Shown piece by piece: positions 44,490 through 54,447 of a stretch of DNA of 64,000 nt. This DNA is from Blepharisma japonicum. Lineage: Eukaryota; Ciliophora; Heterotrichea; Heterotrichida; Blepharismidae. The position numbers and the translations under genes are program-made. Position 1 is the first letter of the stretch, and each line of letters starts with the position of its first letter. The notes under the pieces are model-generated. The model made no database searches. It was not told where the DNA came from and worked only from the letters and a program-made list of their open reading frames with translations. The stretch lies in assembly GCA_949751835.1 (NCBI GenBank), contig CATKHK010000024.1, forward strand, positions 186,001 to 250,000, read 5' to 3'.

Positions 44490-44920
44490 ATATGAATTTA
44501 TATTTTCAAAATATAAGCAAAGCAATTCGATTTTTATTAGCCATAATATAAAGATGAAGTAGAGCTAAATGTTAGAAGCTAGCTTTAATTTAATTTGATC
44601 ACAAAAGAATTACTGTATGAAGTTTTATCAGGAAAGAAATTCCATGTGTGAAATATTTGTTTAAATTTTTGCACAACAAATTTTGTTGGTGAAATATTGT
44701 AACGACAACTTAAACTTTTCCCAAAAGTTTAAAATTAACAAAATCTTTTAATATTGGTTGACACATTTTTCACACAATAGCATAATTTTAATTTCCTTTT
44801 TAATTATTCTGAATCATTAATATTGCTGAAAAAATAAGAAGAATTCAAAAGAAAGATTAATCCTATAGTAAGGTGAAAACTGTGTAATTAATAATATGTT
44901 GAATTTATATAATTGTGTAA
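44490..44920 (+). repeat. 5' flank of GNAT-like subfamily B (copy 4)
   Basis: Second instance of the B-type upstream block, preceded (44,290-44,460) by the B-type 3' flank of copy 3. That 3' flank recurs after copies 4, 6 and 8. No gene is seen in this spacer. Confidence 0.7.
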
Positions 44921-46466
44921 ATGGTATTCTTTTTAAGAAAAAGTTTTTCTACTTCCATCAAAGCTCCAAAACTTTTATTTTTACTACAAAAATGGAATCC
45001 TACCATTATGCAAGTAGCCTCGACACTTGAAAAAAATATTGCAATTGAAAAGAGGAGGCAAATAGGCAGGTAGGATAAATAAGAAAGAGATAGCATTAGA
45101 AAGGAAAGAAAAAGAGGAGAAGAAAGGGAATGCACAAAACCAAAAATTGCGAGGAAAAGTGAAGGGCTCAAGGGGCCGAAAAGACTCCAAAAGCAACAAT
45201 GGCGAACAGATTAGGAAAGATAGAAGACACTCCAAAAGCCCTACAAAAGACCTATCAAAAACCTATCATAAGATCTTTCAAAAGATCCACCAAAAAACTA
45301 GCCAAAAGACTTTGCAAAAAATTACCAAAAGGTTTAAAAAAAAGAACACAAAATACCTATCAAAAATTTCACTAAAATACTGACAGGAGTCATACAAAAA
45401 CCCCCCAAATAGCCCTCCAAAATACTCTCTATGAGATCCACCGAAAGGCCAACCAAAATCCGCAAAATATGGTGGCAAAGAACTCTGTAATGGAAAATAT
45501 TTATGTAAAGAAAATGAAAAAAGAAGAGGTAGGCCTAAAGAGAAAGACTCAAAGAGCAGAAAGAATCTGAATAGGAAGAAGAGGAAGAGTTTTTGAAAAA
45601 AAGGAAGGAAAAAAGAGAAGAAAAGCTGTTTAGTAGATAACCTAACTTAAAAATGCATTAAAGCTCCAAAAATTTGCAACTTAGATTGACTTTTTGCCTC
45701 GGGGAAAAAAAGTCCAAGTTCAATAAAGCTTATTGACTCTGTTCCGGACTTTGAATCGGAGCTCTCTAAATTTGCTCAAGGGGCAATTTGGGGAAAAAAA
45801 AATGTAACATTTAACATATTTAAAGAAGAAGAGCTTCTAAAATATCGTGAAATCATTGCAGAATGCTTTACCCAACACGCTTCATTTAGAAAATATATTG
45901 ATTTCACCTTTGATGATTATATAGAGTATGTACTCCCTGAGTATGAAGAGCAATCAGACTTTTTGAAATATAGCGTGGCTGCTAAGGTTGATGGAAAACT
46001 AGCAGGGGTTTATTATAGCTCATCATGAGGATCAAGGCCCGAACACCCAATTTATACGAAGCCAGATTCTAAAGAAGTGTGGAAGAAATTTGATAACTTT
46101 GGGACCATTTTGCATGACTCTATTCCTTTTGATTTTCGTTACCCTGATGAAAAAGGAAGATTGCCTCCAGGTGCCTTAAACCCAAATTCTGTTCTCTATT
46201 GATCCAATGCAGGAGTTCTTCCCGCCTATCAAGGAAAAAATTTATCATATGACTTGATGTTCCTCAGCGCAGCTGTTGGATACTTGAATGGACTTCAATA
46301 TGCAATGTTGGTAAGCTCTGACTTAAGATCTTCTTTTATAAATAAAATCGGAGGAGTTTCTTTTAAGCCAATTTATTTGAGAGACTTCGAGGTTGATGGA
46401 GTTCGCCAGTATCCCACTGCAACAGAAAATGACTATGTCACATTCTGCTTTCTTAATTTATCATAA
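44921..46466 (+). pseudogene. GNAT-like copy 4 (subfamily B) split by a ~0.68-kb insert
   Basis: The first 17 codons (MVFFLRKSFSTSIKAPK) are followed by an insert. The gene resumes at 45,656 and continues without frameshift to TAA at 46466 (ending CFLNLS). Trp codons in SSSWGS and LYWSNAG are TGA here. Apart from the insert the coding sequence is whole, though several residues differ from the sister copies, which hints at relaxed constraint. Confidence 0.78.
44972..45655. mobile_element. Unclassified ~0.68-kb insert flanked by ~16-bp direct repeats
   Basis: It is flanked by CATCAAAGCTCCAAAA (44956-44971) and CATTAAAGCTCCAAAA (45656-45671). On the plus strand it encodes a Lys/Arg/Gln-rich stretch with a run of short QK-containing units (FQKIHQKTSQKTLQK) and a KRRGRPKEK AT-hook-like motif near 45,525. 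The DNA around 45,230-45,420 has a loose ~12-nt periodicity of CAAAA-containing units. No enzyme domain is seen. Composition and flanking-repeat style resemble the insert in copy 3, in the opposite orientation. Confidence 0.5.
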
Positions 46467-46621
46467 GGCTATACTATAAGTTGTTTTCAAAAATTGTCTT
46501 AATTTCTAAACATAATTTTGGAAACTAAAATGCATATTGTTTACAAGATGATTTTGTAAAGGAATAGTAATTCACTATTAACTCAAAAGGGTTTTAATCT
46601 TTTAATGCTAAACATTTTTAA

Positions 46622-47240
46622 GGTTTAAGGTATATAAACTCTTATATTAACAATGAAATATCGCTTTATTTCTCGCAGTTATAAGCTCGCGTTGATTATT
46701 ATATACGCCTTTAACTGAGTGTTTTGAAGATATTTCTACTCAATTTTTTTAAGTAAATTTATATTAGAATTATTAGAAATGAATAATCACTAGATTATGA
46801 GAAAATTCATATATCTAAAGTCCATTTGTAAAAACTTATTATGGCTTTTAATTAAAGTCTCTATAAGATTTAAAACATATCAAAAAGAAGGGGTGAATTG
46901 ATAGTTCTCAAATTCGAACGTCTAATATATTCTGCTTTTAGCTTGACTGCTATCAATTGTAAAAAATTAAGATGAAAAAAATTTGCTGATAAAATATAAA
47001 AATGAATATAACTTAAATTATTAGATGATAATCCATAAATTATTTGCTGATTATAAAATATAAAATTCCATTGCTATTAGAAAAAATTGTTAGAGGTTTG
47101 ACTTGATGTAAGTAAATATCATCAAAAATATTTACATATATTAATTTTTATAAAAGGAAATAATTAATCTTTATTGAGTCAATAAGTCCGTTTTCAATCG
47201 GCTTCTAAATTATTCGCCATTTAGATTTATATATCGATAA
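46622..47240 (+). repeat. 5' flank of GNAT-like subfamily A (copy 5)
   Basis: Second instance of the A-type upstream block (see 39,660-40,307), with scattered small indels. It begins about 155 bp after the stop of copy 4, after that copy's B-type 3' flank. Confidence 0.75.
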
Positions 47241-48086
47241 ATGGCTTTTGCTGTAAAAAGACTTTTATCAACATCACCTAAGACTCCTCAAATTTGCATT
47301 TTAGATTGGCTTTTTGCTTCAGAAAAGCAGGGTCCGAGTTCAATGAAGCTAATTGACACAGTGCCAGCTTTTAAATCGGAGCTCGCTAAATTCTCCGAAG
47401 GTGCAGTTTGACAATGGGGAGACATATCCTTCCATTTATTTAGAAAAGAAGAAGTTCCAAAATATCGTGAACTAATTGCAGAGTGTTTTGCTCACCATTC
47501 CGCATTTAAAAAATATATTGATTTCTCATCTGAAGAATGGAGAGACCACGAGCTTCCAGAATATGAAGAGCAATCAGATTTTTTAAAATTTAGTGTCGCA
47601 GCAAAGGTTAATGGAGAGTTAGCAGGAGTTCAATACAGCTCTTCGTGAGGATCTAGAATTCATGATCCTATTTACACAAAGCCAAATTCTGAGTCAGTTT
47701 GAAAAAAATTTGAAAATTTTGATAAGCTTCTTTATGGCAGCATCCCTTTTAATTTTAGTTCACCAGATGAAAAAGGGAGGCAGCCTTTTGGAACTTTAAA
47801 CCCTAACTCTCTTCTTTATTGGTCAAATACTGGAGTGCTCCCAAAATTCAAGGGGAAAAACTTATCATATGATCTTAAATATTTGTGCGCTTCTCTTGGC
47901 TATCTTCATGGCTTAAAATACGCTATGTCGATAAGCTTTGACGTAAGATCATCTTTTATTGACAAAATCGGAGGAGTTTCTTTTAAACCAACCTACTACA
48001 AGAGTTTCGCAGTGGATGGAGTTCTTCAATATCCTGACGCAGTTGAAGGGGAAGGAGTTTCATGCTGCTTTTTAAGCTTATCTTAA
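47241..48086 (+). CDS. GNAT-like protein, subfamily A, copy 5, 281 aa
   Basis: Whole and very close to copy 1 at protein and DNA level. Differences include MAFAVKRLLSTSPK at the start, SSEEWRDHE for SYEEYIDHE, and FDVRSSFIDKIGG for FDARSSFIEKIGG. The same three TGA Trp codons are kept. It ends CCFLSLS and TAA. The shared ~620-bp upstream flank shows that the duplicated unit was larger than the gene. Predicted fold and presequence are as for copy 1; the substrate is unknown. Confidence 0.65.
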
Positions 48087-48888
48087 TACTTAACTTTTAT
48101 ATGGACTTAATAGTTAATAAGTTGAAAGTCCCGAGTGTTGAATACCTGGGAGAACTTGCTAAATTTGCACTAAAGGTGGCTAAGTTTTGCAAAATTGACA
48201 GTACAGTAAAATGTTTTTAAGCAGAAATTTAGGAAGATGATATTAATTATAAATTTATTTCTACAGTTCTGCATAAAAATGGGTGCTTTACAACACTGAT
48301 AAAGAACCCTACAATCAAAACAAGAAATAATTTTGTTCTTTAGATAATTCAAATCTTTAAGTTTAATCTCAAATTCGCTATTTTCTAGACATATGAATAG
48401 ATATTGAGGCCATCTCATTATAATTATTGGGCAATTGCACATGCTCATGCACTTTGCGCATTCTTTAAGAGTACTTGTAAATCTAAATTTTAAAAAGCCT
48501 TAAAGCTATTGAACTCATCTGGATTATAGTTCATACTCGCATTTACAGTGCAACTTAAATTGACATCTTGTAATATTTCTTCATACTTAAATTTTGTGCA
48601 TTTCAATGAGCTATTATATGAAATCCTGCATTCTTCACCGGCATATAGCATCCCAAAAAGAGTGGAAAGGAAACCTTCTAAACCATTGCCTTCTTGCAAA
48701 TAATTGTATTTGATTCAAAATTCTCAATTGCATATTGGTCATGATCATTTAAAGCTTTTATAGCTATCAAAATGTAGTTTATATCAACATCAAAGATTCA
48801 CTTTTTAAAATAGTCTTGATTACTGTTATATATTGCCAACGCTATTGTGGTAAAAAACTACCTAAGAAACAACTATTATTTTTTCGTT
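48087..48888 (-). other. Decayed minus-strand coding fragments of unknown origin
   Basis: Two fragments have protein-like composition. One, at about 48,690-48,860, reads YFKKWIFDVDINYILIA. The other, at 48,490-48,699, reads GLEGFLSTLFGMLYAGEEC followed by KCTKFKYEEILQDV. A Cys-containing frame lies at 48,170-48,448 (WPQYLFICLENSEF). Frames change between them and no 15-nt intron links them. The order faintly recalls part of a USP-type peptidase, but the resemblance is too weak to name it. It lies downstream of the MULE remnant on the same strand and may be cargo or an older pseudogene. Confidence 0.35.
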
Positions 48889-49911
48889 TTATTCACTGAA
48901 GCTTATCAGCAACATTTGCTTTCTTTTTACACCTTTTGCTTCTCCTATCGGTGATTTAGTTCTTTTCTTTTTGGCAACTTGAGGAGTTATTTTCTTTCCT
49001 TTTACATCTGATATTTTTTCAGGCTTTGAAGTAATAGATCTTCCAATTTCTTCATAAGATTCTAAGTCATCTGAAATATCTTTAGCTTTAGTAGAAAAAT
49101 TCTGAGGTCTATTTATTGATTCTATTGCATCATTATAAAAATATATGTAAATTTCATGTAATGAAATGTTGAAATCACTCCAGAAATAATTAGTTTTGAC
49201 TTTCGGGAAAAATTTTTTTACAAATGAATTAATTCCTTCTAACATTGAATTAGATTTATATCTGTTTTCTTCCAAATCATTATAAATAAGTGTGTCATCT
49301 TTAAAATATTTTAGCCAACTAGATTCGAAATAGTTGATAAATTTGTTGATTATTTCACATTTTGAGAATTCAACTTTGAACTTAGCCACTTACACATCCA
49401 AGCTATCTTTGTTATAGCACAACTTTTCTATTGTATCAATTATATATTGGGTTTTTTCTTTAAGGTGTGCCGGATCTGGTTTTTTATAAATATCTAAAGA
49501 TTTAGCTTTCTCTCTAAGATTCTTTTTTAAGTGATACAGACATCCCACAATACGAATTTCTGGGTAAAAATATTTTATGCTTTGCATTAGACCTTGTTCG
49601 AAATCAATAGTTATTGATTTTAATTGCATTGGATATCCTGAGGCTTGAACATGAATCTTTACTATTTCAAAAATATATGAGTAAAGCACTTTCTCCTTGC
49701 AAAACATAGCGATAAAACATGCAGATAGTCGTTTCTGAGATGCTTGCTCATATAGAGCAATAATTAAAAGTTGGGTGAAACCTTTTCCAGGGAACACATT
49801 AAAAGTTGCATCTATATACCAATGCTGACTTTGCCTGAGCTGAGCAAGCTGCCAATCACTTGCTCATATTAATGTATCTATATGAAGTGTTACCAATTGT
49901 GAAACATCCAT
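48889..49911 (-). CDS. MULE transposase catalytic core, possibly with one 15-nt intron
   Basis: This matches the MULE transposase domain. The first acidic site is in HWYIDATFNVFPGKGFTQLL, the second is in KSITIDFEQGLMQSIKYFYP, and VGCLYHLKKNLREKAK follows with its C-x2-H. Later comes NSMLEGINSFVKKFFP, the place of the family's conserved NS-lE-N segment. The frame starts at an ATG at 49911, reads TGA as Trp twice (IWASDWQLA), and meets one TAA at 49390-49392. That TAA lies inside a possible 15-nt intron (49381-49395). The tail is basic, with KKKRTKSP. Since the N-terminal zinc-finger region is broken, this is probably an inactive remnant. Confidence 0.7.
49381..49395 (-). other. Candidate 15-nt intron in MULE core
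   Basis: Coding strand gtgtaagtggctaag. Removing it keeps frame and deletes the TAA. It starts GTGTA rather than GTA, so it is weaker than the other four introns; a plain stop mutation is the alternative. Confidence 0.4.
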
Positions 49912-50394
49912 AATTTCTGAGTAATTTTATGCCTAGATTCTATGATTGTTAAATTTGAATTTTAATTCATTGTATTAATATATATTGCACTTTCTAAACT
50001 GTTAATATATATTTACCAAAGAATAGATTTAATATCAGAGAATTGTCCAGCTGCACTCTCTCAATTACTCCGCCCTCAATCTTATTTTATTTGATTTATT
50101 GCGTCTTTTATATAATTCAACTTATGATTTTTAAATACATTACGAAACTCTTGATAAAGTGCTGTCATGATTTCCTCATATTTTATTTATAGATCCCTTA
50201 GAATTATATTTCGCAGAGCAGGAAGTATTTGAATTTTTGTATTTTCTGATTGTGTATTTTGAGAGCTTTCTTGAATAGCTATTATACCATGTTTTGATGA
50301 TTCTTAATTAGTTCAGCTTCATCTGCTACAATTAATTCGTCCTGGACTCTGCATGATGCACAACACTGTTTATACAAGAATAGAAATAAATTTT

Positions 50395-50854
50395 TTCAAC
50401 TGTATAGAATTTGATAATTTTTTTAAGGAAATATTATATACTTGGCCAGCATACATTTTACAAACTACAAATAAAGCAATTAGATTTTATAAGCCATATA
50501 TAAAGATGGTGAGGTGGCTAAATTTTAATTAATTTTATCTCAAAAATATGACTGAATAAATTTTTACTAAGAAAGAAATGTTTGCGTGCTAAATTTTTTA
50601 AATTTTTGCACAAAAATTTTTTTGGTGAAATATTAAAATGATGTCGCTATTAAACTTTTCCCAAAATTTAAATTGACAAAATTTTTTAATGTTGATTAAA
50701 TCATTTTGCACGCAAAAGCAGCATTTAATTTTTTTTTAATTATTCTGAATTATTTAGATTGATAAAATTTAAGAAGAATTCAAAAGAAATTAATCCTAAA
50801 GTAGGGCAATAACTGTGTAAATATTAATAATGTTGAATTTATTTTATCCTGTGA
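50395..50854 (+). repeat. 5' flank of GNAT-like subfamily B (copy 6)
   Basis: Third instance of the B-type upstream block, closest to that of copy 3 (both begin near tagaatttgataatttttt). Confidence 0.7.
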
Positions 50855-51688
50855 ATGGCATTTCTTTTAAGAAAAAGTTTTTCTACTTCCATCAAAGCTC
50901 CGCAAATTTGTAATTTGGATTGACTTTTTGCCTCGGGAAAACAAAACTTAAGCTCAATAAAGCTTATTGACTCTGTTCCGGCCTTTAAATCGGAGCTCTT
51001 TAAATTTGCTCAAGGGGCAATTTGGCAAAAAAACGATGTAACATTTCACATATTTAAAGAAGAAGAGCTTCTAAATATCGTGAAATCATTGCAGAATGCT
51101 TTACACAACACGCTTCATTTAGAAAATATATTGATCTCACCTTTGATGAATTTATTGAGCATAAATTCCCTGAGTATGATGAGCAATCAGACTTCTTGAA
51201 ATATAGTGTTGCTGCTAAGGTTATTGAAAAACTAGCAGGGGTTTATTATAGCTTATCATGGGGATCAAGGCCCGAACACCCAATTTATACGAATCCAAAT
51301 TCTAAAAAATTTGATAACTTTGGAACCATTTTGCATGACTCTATTCCTTTTGATTTTTGTCAACCTGATGAAAAAGGAAGATTGCCTCCAGGAGTCTTAA
51401 ATCCAAATTCTGTTCTCTATTTGTCCAATGCAGGAGTTCTTCCCGCCTATCAAGGGAAAAAGTTTATCATATGACTTGAAGTTTCTTGGTGCAGCTCTTG
51501 GATACTTGAATGGGCTTCAGTATGCAATGTTGGTAAGCTTTGACTCAAGAGCTTCTTTTATAAATAAAATCGGAGGAGTTTCTTTTAAGCCAATTTATTT
51601 GAGAGACTTCGAGGTTATGGAGTTCGCCAGTATCCCACTGCAACAAAAACCAACTATGCCGCATGCTGTTTTTCTGAGTTTATCTTAA
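50855..51688 (+). pseudogene. GNAT-like copy 6 (subfamily B), frameshifted
   Basis: Full-length alignment to the B-type genes from the ATG at 50855 to the CCFL-type end at about 51,688. It is broken by at least four small lesions: a one-base loss after EEELL (near 51,074), loss of a few codons after TNPNSK, an added A near the YQGKK codons (about 51,463), and a lost base near FEV (about 51,617). It is still close in sequence to copies 3 and 8, so decay is recent. The B-type 3' flank follows and leads straight into the MFS gene. Confidence 0.85.
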
Positions 51689-51869
51689 GGTTATTATATT
51701 AAGTAATATCCAAAATTGCATTAATCTTCTAAAAATAAATTTTGAAACTACAATGCAGATTGTTTGCAAGATTATTTTGCAAAAGAATAGTAATTCCTTA
51801 GTTGGTGAAAAATTATATTCATCTTTTAATGCTAAAAATTATTTTAAACTTAAAATTTAAGAGAATCAA

Positions 51870-53237
51870 ATGGTTCATGAAGATGATCAAATAGAAAATT
51901 ACCTTACCTCTATTGGGTGAGGCAAATACCAAACTTGAATTTTTTTTATATCTGGAACATCATTATTTAATGTAATGATGTGGGCATACACTGTTTCCCT
52001 GCTACTTGTAAAATTAGGTGAAACTTGGGATTTAGGAAATATTGAATTAGGAGTAATTGGGTCATTATTCGAATTAGGAACTGCAATTGGACCAATTTTA
52101 TTTGGATATTTGGCTGATAAGTATGGAAGAATGTTTTCGTTCCGCTTGAGTATTGTCATACTCTGATTCTCAACAATTTTTATTGTATTTTCATTTAATT
52201 TTATCATGCTTTCTATTGTATTGTTTTTTGTTGGAATCTCAGCTGCATCTGATCAAGGAATATCGGCAACAATTCTCAAAGAATTTATTCCTAGTAAAAA
52301 TAGCTCTGTATTGGCAGTTTTTACTTTGTTTTATCGAATAGGCGGAGCTTCAATTGCAATCATTATAATTATTGTTGAATTGATAAATCCAAAAATTATG
52401 GCTGATTGAAGAATAATTTCAATTATCATTTTCTTTTGAGTATCTTTGCAGCTGATCCAAAGGCAATTTATGGATGAAACTCCTAGATATTTATACACTG
52501 TAGGGAAATTAGAAAAAGCTGAAGAAGTTTTGAAAAAGATTTCAACGGTAAACAAAAAATCTATTAATATTCAACTCTCTAATCAAGAGTCTCCTGAAGA
52601 TGAGATTACAGAAATCGAGCCAAAAAGCAAATTAAAAATTCTTTTTATGAAAGAAAATATTAGAAAGACAATGCTATTAACAATAATTGGAATAATGATT
52701 TCCTTCGCAAATGTTAGTATTATTTTATATCTTCCTACTTTTCTAAAAAAATTTTCATTAACTCTCAGATATACTGTTATATTGATCCAACAGTTTTGAG
52801 GGGTTTTAGGAAGTTTTATAGGAAGAAAACTGGTTACAACACGATTTGGAAAAAAGTGGACACTGTCTTTATCTTCAATTATAGTAGGATTTTATGTTTT
52901 TTTCTTTTTACTTGTTTATGAGATTTTTAGTGTATCATATATTTAGGCTATTGCTTTTATTTCTGTATATCAATTTTTATTCCAAATTTCTATAGGTACG
53001 ATATGAATTATTGTTCCAGAATCATTTTCGACTAATATAAGAGGCACTTTTATAGGTTGATTTTTACTCTGGCAAAATATGGCAGGATTTGTAGCACCAA
53101 CAATTATAGGAAGCTGTCTTAGTTTAGGAGGAAATGCAGTTGCGCTTTCTGCAATTTCATTTTCTCATTTAGTAGCAGGATTTTTTTCAATATTTTTAAT
53201 AGAAATAAAACGCAACAAAGGTCCAAATTTAATTTAA
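51870..53237 (+). CDS. MFS transporter (SV2/SLC22-like sugar/organic-ion type), 450 aa, one 15-nt intron
   Basis: This is a predicted 12-TM carrier. The conserved MFS loop 2-3 motif is GYLADKYGRM (about 83-92) after helices carrying FNVMMWAYTVSLLLV and LGVIGSLFELGTAIGPILFG. MDETPRYLYTVGKLEKAEEVL in the central loop matches the SP-R-L/W signature region of SV2/SLC22 proteins. C-terminal helices include FNVSIILYLP-like and GTIWIIVPESFSTNIRGTFIG. Exon 1 is 51870-52931 and exon 2 is 52947-53237 (TAA). Several TGA codons are Trp. It begins ~180 bp after GNAT-like copy 6 and appears to have been part of the duplicated segment. The substrate is unknown. Confidence 0.75.
52932..52946 (+). other. 15-nt intron (phase 0)
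   Basis: Sequence gtatcatatatttag, after the codons EIFS in the MFS gene. If retained, it contributes an in-frame TAG. The decayed MFS copy at 55,460-55,945 keeps the same 15 bases. Confidence 0.85.
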
Positions 53238-53745
53238 TTATAAAATATCTTTTATCAGCTTAATATAATAAATTTAATAATCACTTTCAGTTTTTAGTTC
53301 TTCTTCTGTTAGAAGATCTAGTTCAATTCTTAGCCTAAAACTGCCATAATATTTTCTATATTCTCTATATATATCAAATTCTTCCATTCTTCCATTTATT
53401 TAATTCTGATATCAAAATAATTTGTTTGTAGAAGTGATCACTCTACTTTGTCCTCACCCTGCTAGTGATATTTAAAGCCTGGTGTATGACTTAAATCTCA
53501 TTCAAGCCTTGATCTATTATTTCGATTTTAATATCTTCTATAGCAATCTCTGAGGAGTTGTAACTTCTGGTACTATTCTTTGGTTCATCTCTATTCCTAC
53601 TCCACCAATTTTAAAGCCGAAGTTTACTTTTTCAAAAGTCAGTAATTTTTCATCGAAATTGGTTTTCATTATTTTTTGTTAAGACTCAAATTTTTAACGT
53701 TGATCCACTTATAGACACATCATCTAAATTGATGAATATTTTACT
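53238..53745 (-). pseudogene. Duplicated 3' end of the chorein/BLTP gene
   Basis: This matches about 55,946-56,436 with many substitutions and indels. The match covers the intergenic tail, the stop region and the last ~150 codons of the large lipid-transfer gene further right. It carries frameshifts and an extra segment near 53,395-53,430. It breaks off in the codons corresponding to VSMSGSMSK/KIS of the parent and joins a fragment of GNAT-like gene. Confidence 0.8.
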
Positions 53746-53751
53746 GGAATG

Positions 53752-53997
53752 GTTCCAAAATTCAAGGGGAAAACCTATCATATGATCTCAAATATTTATG
53801 CCCTTTTCTTTGTTATCTTCATGACTTGAAATACTCTATTTCGTTATGTTTCTACACAAGGTCATCTTTTATTGAAAAAATTGGAGGAGTTTCTTTTAAG
53901 CCAATATACTTCAAGAGCTTCGCAATGTACGGGGTTCGTTAATTTCCTGACGCAGTTGAAAAGGAAGGAGTTTCATGTTGCTTTTAAGCTTATCTTA
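53752..53997 (+). pseudogene. 3' fragment of a GNAT-like gene, subfamily A (copy 7)
   Basis: This aligns with the last ~245 nt of copies 1 and 5 (from the PKFKGK codons to the CCFLSLS end). It has substitutions, a TAA within the coding part and a lost base near the end. It is the most diverged A-type piece in the window. It lies directly upstream of a B-type 5' flank. Confidence 0.8.
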
Positions 53998-54002
53998 ATT
54001 AT

Positions 54003-54447
54003 TAACTTTTATTATATATTTGGTCAGCATATATTTTACAAACTATAAGCAAAGCAATTAGACTTTTATTAGCCATAATATAAAGATGAAGTAGAGCTAA
54101 ATGTTAGAAGCTAGCTTTAATTTAATTTGATCACAAAAGAATGACTGCATGAATTTTTACCAAGAAAGAAATGTCCTGTGTGAAATATTTGTTCAAATTT
54201 TTCCACAAAAAATTTTATTGGTGAAATATTGTAATGACGCCTTAAACTTTTCCCAAAAGTTTAAATTAACAAAATCTTTTGATGTTGGTTAACACATTTT
54301 TCACACAAAAGCACTATTGAGTTTTCTTTTTAATTATTCTGAATCATTTATATTGCTGTAAATTAAGAAGAATTCAAAAGAAAGATTAATCCTATAGTAA
54401 GGCGAAAACTGTGTAATTAGTAATATGTTGAATTTATAATTGTGTAA
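54003..54447 (+). repeat. 5' flank of GNAT-like subfamily B (copy 8)
   Basis: Fourth instance of the B-type upstream block. It is most like the flank of copy 4, sharing the stretch with aagatgaagtagagctaaat. Confidence 0.75.

Larger units (their letters stand above)
48889..50370 (-). mobile_element. Mutator-like (MULE) DNA transposon remnant
   Basis: The transposase region lies on the minus strand. From 50,370 to 49,912 there are broken N-terminal pieces, including a FLYWCH-like zinc-finger stretch (CCASCRVQDELIVADEAEL..NHQN) and a helical linker (EEIMTALYQEFRNVFKNHKL). From 49,911 to 48,889 lies the catalytic core. It interrupts what would otherwise be a direct join between GNAT-like copies 5 and 6. 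Terminal inverted repeats and the 8-11-bp target duplication typical of MULEs were not identified by eye. The N-terminal decay makes the element non-autonomous. Confidence 0.75.

Noticed and set aside
44905-45235. Minus-strand Phe/Ser-rich frames over the copy 4 insert
   Set aside because: They are the complement of the Lys/Arg-rich plus-strand stretch and have typical antisense composition.
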